In this document: positions 1 to 7,589 of the stretch, piece after piece
Numbering within the stretch: the stretch's first letter is position 1
Layout of the letters: each line of letters opens with the position of its first letter
From: Alkalinema sp. CACIAM 70d
Lineage (GTDB): Bacteria > Cyanobacteriota > Cyanobacteriia > Leptolyngbyales > Leptolyngbyaceae
DNA: 64,000 nucleotides
Assembly: GCA_002148405.1 (NCBI GenBank)
Contig: MUGG01000133.1
Coordinates: forward strand, 102,740 to 166,739
Reading direction: 5' to 3'
The notes under the pieces: generated by a model
The model's database searches: none
Seen by the model: only the letters and a program-made list of their open reading frames with translations
What the model was told of the DNA's origin: nothing
Made by a program: the position numbers and the translations under genes

Positions 1-1581
1 GTGGGAGACTATCGCATTCTCCTAGACTGTGGTTTGAGAAATTTGCAAGCCCTGATTGATCCGGCAGTTTCCGATTCCCAGACGACTCCCCAAACTGCTT
101 CCCAGTCGTTGCCTGCGGATGTGGTGCTGTGTAGTCACGCCCACGCGGATCACGCCCGATCTCTCCTACCCCTCCACTTCGCATTCCCCCATCTCCCCAT
201 CTACGCCAGCGAAGTTACTACCCATCTTTTGCCCCTCAATTGGTTGGATCAAGCTCCGGTGCCTTGGTTCTGTCAGGCATTGCCTTGGCGATCACCGATC
301 GAAATTCTCGATAACCTGACGGTGCAACTGTTTCCCGCAGGTCATTTACCGGGATCGGCGGCAATTTTGTTAACCTACACAGGGGGCGATCGGCCCTATC
401 AACTGTTCTATAGCGGCGACTTTTTTTTGTCGAATGCGCGGTTGGCGGAAGGGCTAAAGCTAGAAGAATTACGCGGCATCCACCCGGATGTTCTGATCAT
501 CGAAGGCAGCTACGGAGCCGAACGCCATCCCCGCCGTCGCCGCCAGGAAAATGATCTGATGGAACGAATGGAACGGGCGATTTCCAATGGCCAATCGATT
601 CTGTTGCCCGTTTCTCCCTTCGGACTGGCCCAGGAATTGCTGATGCTGTTGCGCAGTCACTATCTGTTTTCTGGACGCAATTTGGATATTTGGGTGGAAG
701 GGCAGGTGGCACAGGGTTGTGATGTATATTTGGAGCTATTGCCCCATTTGCCCGCCCCGGTTCAAAATTTTGCCCAGTATCAGCCGCTCTTTTGGGACGA
801 TCGTATTTCACCTCGGGTGCGTCGCCTCAGTCCAGATCAGCGATCGAGCTTGGGCCAGGAACCTTGTATTGTTCTGACAGATGCAATTTCGGAATTGTCT
901 GAATTTTTCCAGCCGCATACGTCGTGGTTAATTTTGCTACCGCAACATCAGGATCTGCGTTTGGATTGGCTGAGTTCGGAAGATAGGTCTGCGGTGTCGT
1001 CTGAGGCAGCGGCGGTGGCGGTGGAAACCTATTTGCTAGCAGAACATTGCGATGGATTGGGGGCGGTGCAGTTAATCCATAATTTGCGACCACAGCATGT
1101 GATGTTTGTCCATGGTGCCCCCCAAGCGCTACACGATTTAGCGGGTTTGGATGAACTAAGCAGTCGCTACAAGTTGTATATTCCATCGACGGAAACGGTG
1201 GTGGAATTTGCGATCGGGGAGACATTTTTGCAACCGGAAGCACCGGAACTGAGCTATGAGGGGGAAGTGGCAGAAACCCAGGAATCGATCGTGATTACGC
1301 TACCGGAAACCATGACAACTGATCCCCGTTGGCGAATGCTGAGTGATACGGGACTAGTAGAAGCAAAATGGTTGGGGGAACAGTTAATTGTTCGAGGAAT
1401 TACACCCAGGGAATTGCATAGCGAAAATATTGAACAAAAGTTGGAATCAGTTGATCGGGATTGTTGTATTAACTGTCGGTATTACCAAAACCAACGCTGT
1501 AATAATCGTCGATCGCCGTTGTTTAACTTCCGGGTGACGCCGGATGGATACTGTCCTGCATTTGCCCTCGTGATGGGATAG
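1..1581 (+). CDS. MBL-fold beta-CASP metallo-hydrolase, 5' end outside window
   Basis: This is a metallo-beta-lactamase-fold hydrolase of the beta-CASP (RNA-processing nuclease-like) type. The metal-binding HxHxDH motif is seen as HAHADH at residues 46-51, with further expected ligands H115 (GHLPGS) and D140 (YSGD). An E-G-S-Y-G segment near 168 resembles beta-CASP motif A, and a late His lies in FVHGAP. The C-terminal tail has cysteines at 489, 492, 500 and 518 (CxxC-x7-C-x17-C), suggesting an extra metal site. The frame is open from base 1, where the GTG is probably an internal codon; the protein begins directly at a beta-strand (YRILLDCGL), so some 20-30 residues are likely missing upstream. 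Only 8 bases separate its stop from the convergent methyltransferase. The substrate is unknown; RNA is an inference from the family. Confidence 0.85.
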   Translation: MGDYRILLDCGLRNLQALIDPAVSDSQTTPQTASQSLPADVVLCSHAHADHARSLLPLHFAFPHLPIYASEVTTHLLPLNWLDQAPVPWFCQALPWRSPIEILDNLTVQLFPAGHLPGSAAILLTYTGGDRPYQLFYSGDFFLSNARLAEGLKLEELRGIHPDVLIIEGSYGAERHPRRRRQENDLMERMERAISNGQSILLPVSPFGLAQELLMLLRSHYLFSGRNLDIWVEGQVAQGCDVYLELLPHLPAPVQNFAQYQPLFWDDRISPRVRRLSPDQRSSLGQEPCIVLTDAISELSEFFQPHTSWLILLPQHQDLRLDWLSSEDRSAVSSEAAAVAVETYLLAEHCDGLGAVQLIHNLRPQHVMFVHGAPQALHDLAGLDELSSRYKLYIPSTETVVEFAIGETFLQPEAPELSYEGEVAETQESIVITLPETMTTDPRWRMLSDTGLVEAKWLGEQLIVRGITPRELHSENIEQKLESVDRDCCINCRYYQNQRCNNRRSPLFNFRVTPDGYCPAFALVMG

Positions 1582-1589
1582 TCAAAGAG

Positions 1590-2408
1590 TTACGCCCCCG
1601 AATCAACCTTGTCTGCCCGCGCTAAAAACACTCTCATAACGTTAGGCTCTTCACGCGGGGGGAACGGCTCAACGTAACGATCGAAGTTGGCATCTGCATC
1701 TCCCGGTTGAACCACTTCAGCCCGCCAACCATACTGAGCCAGTAGCTGCTCAGGGGTATCCGTCCCAAACTGAAAATAACCTTGATAAGGCCCATACTCC
1801 AAACTGTGGAGATTAATCAGATCAATGCCCAGTTGACTCCCCGGAATCGCTAGGTTAGAAACAGCTTGCAGGAGATGATGCGCTTGCGCCTCGGAAAAAT
1901 ACATGAGTAAGCCTTCAATCAGCCAAATTGCAGGCAAGTTAGGAGAATAGCCCGCTGCTAACAATTGCTCTTCCCAGGGCTGGGTTAGGTCAGCCCCAAT
2001 TAAGTGATGTTGACAGGACGGACTGGTTTCCTTCAGTAAATTAGCCTTATAAGCCAGAACTTCTGGATAATCCAGTTCATACACCTTCACCGTTGGAGTC
2101 CAAGGCAGACGATAGGCGCGCGTGTCCAAACCAGAGGCAAGAATCACAATCTGTCCTGCTTGAGAGCCTATGAGAAAGTCATCAAAAAATCGCGTCCGCA
2201 CCGTTACATAGGCTTGATCCTGTGGGGTAAGTCGCAGGTCAACTTGTTGAAAGGCTTCTTCTCCTGCAAGTTGAGCCGCAAACGGATCGGCAAATAATCG
2301 ATCGTTCCGGTTCGTTTCGCGGGCTCTCATGGCGGCCATCATGCGTGCTGTGAACGGGACGAATTTGCTATAGTCTTCCGCGATCGAGTTGGGAGTAATT
2401 TCATTCAT
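1590..2408 (-). CDS. SAM-dependent methyltransferase, LCMT/TIGR00027-like
   Basis: A class I S-adenosylmethionine-dependent methyltransferase of the leucine-carboxyl-methyltransferase-like group, which includes many bacterial O-methyltransferases of unknown substrate. SAM motif I is seen as ILASGLDTRAYR around residues 89-100, followed by the acidic YELD (110-113) expected to hold the ribose. The N-terminal R-A-R-E-T-N-R and F-A-D-P-F segments are also typical. At 272 residues it is full length for the family. It starts at ATG 2408 and runs convergent to the upstream metallo-hydrolase. Its promoter region contains two runs of short tandem repeats (2430-2518). The methylated substrate cannot be inferred from context. 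Confidence 0.85.
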   Translation of the reverse strand: MNEITPNSIAEDYSKFVPFTARMMAAMRARETNRNDRLFADPFAAQLAGEEAFQQVDLRLTPQDQAYVTVRTRFFDDFLIGSQAGQIVILASGLDTRAYRLPWTPTVKVYELDYPEVLAYKANLLKETSPSCQHHLIGADLTQPWEEQLLAAGYSPNLPAIWLIEGLLMYFSEAQAHHLLQAVSNLAIPGSQLGIDLINLHSLEYGPYQGYFQFGTDTPEQLLAQYGWRAEVVQPGDADANFDRYVEPFPPREEPNVMRVFLARADKVDSGA

Positions 2409-2429
2409 AATTCACTCATGCACTACATA

Positions 2430-2457
2430 CTTGTATAGAGAACCTTGTATAGAGAAC
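2430..2457. repeat. Tandem 14-bp repeat, two copies
   Basis: CTTGTATAGAGAAC occurs twice head to tail (2430-2443, 2444-2457), just upstream of the methyltransferase start. The copies are identical. Confidence 0.85.
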
Positions 2458-2477
2458 CTATCGCTTCACAGATCGAG

Positions 2478-2518
2478 CTTTTAGGGCAATGCTTTTAGAG
2501 CAATCTTTTAGAGCAATG
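2478..2518. repeat. Tandem 13-14-bp repeat, three copies
   Basis: Three near-identical units of CTTTTAGAGCAATG follow each other at 2478-2491 (one A to G change), 2492-2504 (last base missing) and 2505-2518. They sit 70-110 bases upstream of the methyltransferase start. Confidence 0.85.
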
Positions 2519-2656
2519 TGTTTCAGTATAATGGCCCAACGTGAAGGGAACCGTTAGAATTAGCCTAAAAATCCATGGCATAGATTGCAATCCAACTAAT
2601 TTATCGATTATCCAGTAATCAGTACAGCATTCCCATGACACATGTTTTTAGTCATT

Positions 2657-2694
2657 AAAAAATGCGACCAGATTGATGACTGGCCGCATTTTTT
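2657..2694. terminator. Bidirectional Rho-independent terminator
   Basis: An A-run, then ATGCG-a-CCAG, a 7-base loop (attgatg), A-CTGG and CGCAT, then a T-run of six: the hairpin is flanked by A6 and T6, so it can work on both strands. It lies 90 bases past the stop of the minus-strand M16 peptidase gene, which it most likely ends. Confidence 0.85.
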
Positions 2695-2782
2695 CAAGGG
2701 GAACTTTCTTGCCCGTTTCTTAGAATTCTTCTCCCATCAGCAATACAGATCTATTAGCGTCATTTTTGTGGTTTTCAACCCA

Positions 2783-4393
2783 TTACTCCTTTGATAACAC
2801 ACGACCGATCGTCCGATTCTGCGGCGTAAACGTGGCCTTGGCAACCCGCTGAATATCCGCTGGGGTTACTGCCGCGATCGCATCGACTTGTTTAAACAAG
2901 TTACGCCAACTCCCAGTTTTCACCTCATATTCCAGCAGCGCTTCCGCCATCCCGGAATTGGAATCCAGCGATCGCAACAACCCCGCCCGTGCTTGGGTTT
3001 TCACCCGATCGAGTTCCGTCTGATCCACCGGTTGCGTTTTCAACCGTTCAATTTCAGACTGCAACCCCTGCTGCACCTCCTCCAAGGTATGCCCTGGAGC
3101 CGTCAGTGCATAGAACATGATCAAATTCGGATACTTATCCCCCGGAAACCCATTAAAGCCTTCCGCCGTTAAGGCCAGCTTTTTCTCTTCCACTAGCGAT
3201 TTGTATAACCGCGACGTGCGACCATTACTCAACAAACTCGCGATCGCCTCATACACCGCATTATCCGGATGGCTTAGGGCAGGGCGATGGTATCCCTCTA
3301 GATAAATCGGCTGGGAATTTAAGGTTAACGACACCTGCCGCGTCTCCTGCTGGGGTGGTTCCGCTGGCAGGGTTTGGTTCGAGGCAGGTCGTTTGGCAAA
3401 GCGCCCAAAATACGTCTGCGCCAGTTGTTTCACCTTGTCTGGATCCGCATCTCCCACGATCGCGAAGGTCAAATTCTCCGGGACATAGTGCAGTTTGTAA
3501 AAGTCATAGACATCCTGCCGACTCATCCGCCGTAAATCCGCCTCAAAGCCCACCACAGGCTGACGGTAGGGATGGACTTTGAACGCAGTCAGCAAAAACT
3601 CCTCAATTAATTTACCGATCGGCGAATTATCCGTCCGCAATCGCCGCTCCTCCAAAATCACAGCCTTTTCCTTAAAGAACTCCCGAAACACAGGATCCAA
3701 AAAGCGTTCCGATTCCAAGGACATCCACAGTTCTAATTTATTGGAGGGAAAACTGTAGAAATAGCGCGTTGCCTCCGCCGAGGTATTCGCATTCAAGCCC
3801 ACACCGCCTGCCTGCTCAACAATTTGACCATACTTGTTTTGCTCGACTAGCGCTGCTGCTTGGGCTTCTACCCGATCGAACTCTGCCTGGAGTTGTGCAG
3901 CTTTTGCCTGATCCTTCGTAGCCTGGATCTTTGCCCAGAGGCCATCCTCCTGGGCTAGCAGTGCCTTTTCCTGGGCAAAATCTTGAGTCCCAATCCGGGT
4001 CGTCCCCTTAAAGGCCAAATGCTCTAAAAAGTGAGAAATTCCCGTTTTGCCCGCCACTTCATCAGCACCACCCACATCGGCATAGGTCAAGAAGGAAACG
4101 ACGGGAGCATCGTGACGCTCCAGCACAATAAACTTCATACCATTGTCGAGGGTGAATTCTGTAATGTTGCGAATCACCCGATCGAGATAGGGCTGAATCG
4201 AATGCGATGGGCTGGACTGGGGAGACTTAGACTGGGGAGACTGGAACTGGGGAGTACTCGACTGCGGCTGGCTCGATGGGGGCGTTATCCCTGTCTTAGC
4301 CCAAGCCGGACTTCCCAAAACGGTTCCGAACCAAAATATCCCAGCACTCAGGAGCATCAATAGCCCCGCCCTCGATCGCCGTAACCTATCCAT
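2783..4393 (-). CDS. Secreted M16 family zinc metallopeptidase
   Basis: An M16 (pitrilysin/PqqL-like) zinc peptidase. The inverted zinc motif HxxEH is present as HFLEH at residues 121-125, and the downstream segment with the third ligand is visible (SLESERF, about 226-231). The N-terminus is a signal peptide or anchor (about 9-32, ending SPAWAKT), so the enzyme probably acts in the periplasm. A Ser/Pro/Gln-rich linker with SPQ repeats (about 40-65) follows. Residues about 140-190 form a charged coiled-coil insertion, common in bacterial M16 members. The C-terminal half is the second, inactive M16 domain (LEGYHRPALSHPDN). At 536 residues it may pair with a second M16 subunit elsewhere, which is not seen here. 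Start ATG at 4393. Confidence 0.9.
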   Translation of the reverse strand: MDRLRRSRAGLLMLLSAGIFWFGTVLGSPAWAKTGITPPSSQPQSSTPQFQSPQSKSPQSSPSHSIQPYLDRVIRNITEFTLDNGMKFIVLERHDAPVVSFLTYADVGGADEVAGKTGISHFLEHLAFKGTTRIGTQDFAQEKALLAQEDGLWAKIQATKDQAKAAQLQAEFDRVEAQAAALVEQNKYGQIVEQAGGVGLNANTSAEATRYFYSFPSNKLELWMSLESERFLDPVFREFFKEKAVILEERRLRTDNSPIGKLIEEFLLTAFKVHPYRQPVVGFEADLRRMSRQDVYDFYKLHYVPENLTFAIVGDADPDKVKQLAQTYFGRFAKRPASNQTLPAEPPQQETRQVSLTLNSQPIYLEGYHRPALSHPDNAVYEAIASLLSNGRTSRLYKSLVEEKKLALTAEGFNGFPGDKYPNLIMFYALTAPGHTLEEVQQGLQSEIERLKTQPVDQTELDRVKTQARAGLLRSLDSNSGMAEALLEYEVKTGSWRNLFKQVDAIAAVTPADIQRVAKATFTPQNRTIGRVLSKE

Positions 4394-4474
4394 AAATACT
4401 CGAACTCAACAGCATTTATCTAGAATAGGCGAGGATTCCTAGGATTGGGCGAGACAACCGTAAGCTGAGTTCCT

Positions 4475-4804
4475 TTACACTAGGAACCGCTGCCGATACA
4501 AGATATAGCTGTCAAACAAGACCCCCACAAGACTAAAAGCGAAGCCGATCGTCACTAACCCCATCCAAGGGTGGCCTTCCCCAAAGGTAGACAAAAAGCT
4601 CAATACCCCTGTCAAAAAAGCATGGCTACAAGCACCTAAACCGGGGAAGAAACCTAACCCAACTAATAACAACACAAAAGCACTGACCAACAGCACAGGA
4701 ACCAAGAAGCTGATGACCATTGCCAGAACTAGTGAACGGACATAAACTGAGGCAGTATGCATAGGACAGAAGGCAGGCACAGTGAAAAACACCTGCGATT
4801 TCAC
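4475..4804 (-). CDS. Small hydrophobic membrane protein, unknown function
   Basis: A 109-residue protein with two or three predicted membrane spans (about 24-50, 58-72 and 80-97), ending in a short basic tail (YRQRF). I do not recognise a family. The listed start is GTG 4804; ATG 4762 (giving MHTASVYV, 95 residues) is an equally good choice and removes a poorly hydrophobic extension. Neither has a well-spaced Shine-Dalgarno sequence. It lies 81 bases upstream of the M16 peptidase gene on the same strand and could be co-transcribed with it. Confidence 0.55.
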   Translation of the reverse strand: MKSQVFFTVPAFCPMHTASVYVRSLVLAMVISFLVPVLLVSAFVLLLVGLGFFPGLGACSHAFLTGVLSFLSTFGEGHPWMGLVTIGFAFSLVGVLFDSYILYRQRFLV

Positions 4805-5131
4805 TATCCTTCAAGATAGGAGGCGATCGAGCATTCTAGGAGGAGATTTGAGGAATCTTAAAAGAAATACTAAACAATCAGTGACGTTAACGTTTTGTGT
4901 AACGTTTTAAATTCAATTTCCTAACCTCCTTCTCATTTAACTAGTCATCAGATGAGTATCCACTGTCACTCAGCTACCCACCTCGCGGGCCAATCCTAGG
5001 CAACCCGCATGGTTGCCCGCTTTTTCCACAAAATTACGCTGAAGCAATAAAAGTCCTGGATCAACATTTCAAGCATTTTTCCCTTGTCCACCCAGTCCTC
5101 TACTAGTGCTCCACCACCCTTGCCGGGGCTA
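4805..5131. other. Intergenic region with orphan plus-strand terminator
   Basis: The gap separates two minus-strand genes. It contains a near-duplicate AACGTTTTGTGTAACGTTTT (about 4888-4907) and a strong plus-strand terminator at 4985-5025. As no plus-strand gene precedes that terminator, an untranslated plus-strand RNA starting at about 4810-4900 is the simplest explanation. No coding frame is seen. Confidence 0.5.
4985..5025 (+). terminator. Orphan Rho-independent terminator, plus strand
   Basis: GGCAACC (4999-5005), loop CGCAT, GGTTGCC (5011-5017), then CGC and TTTTT. An alternative longer stem pairs GCGGGC (4985-4990) with GCCCGC (5015-5020). The T-run exists on the plus strand only, so it does not serve the flanking minus-strand genes. 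Confidence 0.75.
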
Positions 5132-5698
5132 CTAGACCATTGCTGCGGTTGCAAATACCGCTGTTTCTAATCGAGCCAAGGTTGAATCAAAATCATCATT
5201 AATAATCTGGATGTCAAACTCGTTGGCAGCGTCAATTTCGGCCTGTGCCCGTTGCAGCCGTTTTGAGATCGCATCATCGGAATCCTGTCCCCGACCTCGG
5301 ATCCGACTTTCCAACTCTTCTAACGAAGGGGGCAGAATGAAAATCCGGTAGGCCGATGGAAAACTTTTTCGGATCTGGCGAGCTCCTTCCAGTTCAATTT
5401 CTAACACCACCCATTCGCCCCGCTTCAGCAGTTCATCCACTGAGGATCGAGGAGTGCCGTAGCAATTTCCCGCAAACTCGGCCCACTCTAGAAATTCCCC
5501 ATGGGCAACCATTCGCTCAAATTCAGGCCGAGTAATAAACCGATAGTTCACCCCATCGACCTCTCCAGGTCGGGGGGATCGCGTCGTCGCTGAAAGTGAC
5601 AATCGCAACTCAGGATGACGAGCCAGCAAGGATTTCAGCAATGTTCCTTTACCAACGCCACTGGGGCCTGTGATGACAATTAATCGACCTACGCCCAT
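5132..5698 (-). CDS. gmk: Guanylate kinase
   Basis: Guanylate kinase phosphorylates GMP to GDP with ATP in purine nucleotide synthesis. The P-loop GPSGVGKGT is near the N-terminus (about residues 11-19 of the ATG form), followed by the GMP-binding SATTRSPRPGEVDGVNYRF segment and the lid region with R-I-R-G-R-G. At 188 residues the length is standard. I chose ATG 5698 (MGVGRLIVITG); an upstream in-frame TTG at 5713 would add five residues. It lies downstream of remA on the same strand, an order also conserved in Firmicutes (remA-gmk). Confidence 0.95.
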   Translation of the reverse strand: MGVGRLIVITGPSGVGKGTLLKSLLARHPELRLSLSATTRSPRPGEVDGVNYRFITRPEFERMVAHGEFLEWAEFAGNCYGTPRSSVDELLKRGEWVVLEIELEGARQIRKSFPSAYRIFILPPSLEELESRIRGRGQDSDDAISKRLQRAQAEIDAANEFDIQIINDDFDSTLARLETAVFATAAMV

Positions 5699-5713
5699 GA
5701 TGTCTCTGTCCAA

Positions 5714-6055
5714 CGAATATCAGAATAGGGAGATGAGATAACCTGAGATAAAAGCAAAAATAGCTAAAGAAAGTTCTTAATTTCTAGTGTAGTTCTCCAT
5801 CTTGCTACAGGACAGAACACCCTGGCAAGCAAAAAATATTTTCCTTCCACAAAGCAATAGACTAGCCCCTTTTTTAAGGAGCTAGCCCGATCTATTCCCT
5901 AGTTTTGACTCCCAGTTTTTGCCCCCTAGTTTTTGCCGCTAGGAAGCATAGGAAATCTCAATCATCGACATTCTTCAATCCTTCAACCGGGAGCGAGTAG
6001 ACAGCAGGCTAAGGTTCCCCTCCAGAAAATCCAATCATCTATGCAGACGATCGGG
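5714..6055. other. remA-gmk intergenic region
   Basis: The gap holds a hairpin, CTAGC-c-CCTT (5862-5871), loop TTTT, AAGG-a-GCTAG (5876-5885), and then three imperfect copies of CCCTAGTTTTTG (about 5896-5936). No coding frame is supported. The hairpin may reduce read-through from remA into gmk. Confidence 0.5.
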
Positions 6056-6319
6056 TTAATCGTCGTGATTGGATTCTTTCGCAGTCACAAACCGATTAGC
6101 CACAGTCTCCGGTTGAATCGCAGACAAAATGACATGCCCCGAATCTGTAATGATCACAGCCCGAGTCCGCCGACCGTAGGTTGCATCCACCAATTCCCCC
6201 CGTTCCCGTGCATCCGTAATAATCCGTTTAATTGGGGCCGATTCTGGACTGACGATCGCAATTACGCGATTCGCAGACACAATGTTACCAAAACCAATAT
6301 TAATTAGTTTAATTTCCAT
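6056..6319 (-). CDS. remA: RemA family (DUF370) regulator
   Basis: A small RemA/DUF370 protein. In Bacillus subtilis RemA is a ring-forming DNA-binding activator of matrix and osmoprotection genes; its cyanobacterial role is not settled. The sequence is very close to the Firmicute protein over its length: KLINIGFGNIVSANRVIAIV, SPESAPIKRII, DATYGRRTRAV and SAIQPETVANRF. I start at ATG 6319 (MEIKLINIG), which matches the family N-terminus; an adjacent ATG (6322) and an upstream GTG (6355) are possible but add unlike residues. It gives an 87-residue protein with an acidic tail (ESNHDD). It precedes gmk on the same strand. Confidence 0.92.
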   Translation of the reverse strand: MEIKLINIGFGNIVSANRVIAIVSPESAPIKRIITDARERGELVDATYGRRTRAVIITDSGHVILSAIQPETVANRFVTAKESNHDD

Positions 6320-6670
6320 CATCAAACAGTCTTCAAGACCTTGTACAGAGCACACTTTGAATTGCCACGTTTTATCGTAACCGCAAAAATCTAATATGAA
6401 CAGATCAAACTTTCTCTAAGCTCAAAACTCTTCCTAAGCAGGAGCATTCTGCTAGCATTCTAACCACAGCTCGTAACGATACAATTCGATTCATTTATAT
6501 CAACTCTATTCCAAGGAAATTTGCGAAAAATCACTCAAAAATCGCTTTTTTATAATTAATCGAACTAAAACTAAATCTTTCACCCATTATCTTCCATTTA
6601 CTCAGTGAGACGTTGTTAAATCACCACTACAGCAATTTATTCTTCACTGTTCTCCTACGCTGTTGGGACA

Positions 6671-6817
6671 ATGATTACTCAAACAATGATTGACTCAATA
6701 AGCTCTAAGCCCGTGAGTGAGATACCTCACATGCCGACTAAATCCCCGCAGGACAGCCCAAAAGGACTAGTAAAGATTACAGATAGGACAAAGTCCCCCG
6801 CCTACGGACAACCATAA
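6671..6817 (+). CDS. Possible 48-residue small protein
   Basis: An ATG-initiated frame of 48 codons ending in TAA. The product is rich in Ser, Pro, Lys and Thr and is hydrophilic (begins MITQTMIDSISSKPVSEIP, ends SPAYGQP), with no membrane span. A GGGA lies only two to three bases before the ATG, which is too close for a good ribosome-binding site. The two internal ATGs are also possible starts. I recognise no family. It is listed because it is the longest frame with protein-like composition in the 1.27-kb gap. Confidence 0.25.
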   Translation: MITQTMIDSISSKPVSEIPHMPTKSPQDSPKGLVKITDRTKSPAYGQP

Positions 6818-6903
6818 ACTCAATTCAACCTGAACCAACGGATAGAAAGCTTAAAAGATGTTACAAAATTCTGAAAAAGGATGCGATATTTTCTTAACTT
6901 CGA

Positions 6904-6920
6904 GGTCAAACGGGTTGACC
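6904..6920. promoter_or_regulatory. Palindrome, possible operator
   Basis: GGTCAA-ACGGG-TTGACC is a perfect 6-bp inverted repeat with a 5-base spacer. It has no T-run, so it is more like a protein-binding site than a terminator. Confidence 0.35.
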
Positions 6921-6944
6921 AAACAACACAATCTTGGCGTACTC

Positions 6945-6971
6945 AAATAGTAGTCCAGAAATAGTAGTCCA
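6945..6971. repeat. 13-bp direct repeat, two copies
   Basis: AAATAGTAGTCCA is present at 6945-6957 and 6959-6971, separated by one base. Confidence 0.8.
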
Positions 6972-7589
6972 ATTAGGGAGTTCTTTTTTAATTTCCGCGT
7001 TCGTTTTATCCAACCAACGTTGCTCAGCCAATCCTTGACTTTGCAGAGACCAATTGGGGTCTTTCACAACCACAGGAGGCAGCCATTCATATCTATTTAG
7101 GCAGACAATTAGGAAGGCAATATTAAATCTACATAAATCTAGATTTTTGCCGATTATCCACTATTTTCACCTTTCTTATAGTTGACACCAGAATTGTAGT
7201 GATCGAGGACTCAGTAATTCCTATGGGGCAAATGCTTCCCTTATATGCTGGTCGTCTTAAAAATTGAAGCAGATGGGGCTCTGAGCCTTGCGTAGACAAG
7301 CTAGCATTAACAATCGAGGTCTAAAAATTTAGCGATCAGTACAAAAAATCAACAATTGGTACAAGGGTCTTAGTGCAAATTCCTCTCCTTCAGGAATCTA
7401 CAAATTCAGAAATCTACAAAACACCCAGGTGACCAGTTCATCTACCCTCTGCCTCTTCGTCTACACTCTGTCTAGAAGCCAACCGCATCCCTTAAAGTAT
7501 CACTCAACAATGTGCCCCCCTTTTTTAACTCCCTGTCATTCCAAGTCCTGCTCTATCTAAATTTTCTATCACCCTAGGCAACTCGAACT

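Larger units (their letters stand above)
2409..2782. other. Intergenic region with tandem microrepeats and a terminator
   Basis: This gap lies between the methyltransferase start and the end of the M16 peptidase gene. It holds two kinds of 13-14 bp tandem repeat (2430-2457 and 2478-2518) and a strong bidirectional terminator hairpin (2657-2694). I see no convincing open reading frame. Confidence 0.7.
6320..7589. other. 1.27-kb gene-poor region between remA and rqcH
   Basis: This AT-rich spacer separates divergently transcribed remA and rqcH. It contains a 48-codon ORF (6671-6817), a palindrome GGTCAA-acggg-TTGACC (6904-6920) and a 13-bp direct repeat AAATAGTAGTCCA (6945-6957, 6959-6971). I found no tRNA, RNase P or tmRNA signature and no coding frame over 60 codons. 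The length is unusual for such a compact neighbourhood. Confidence 0.6.
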
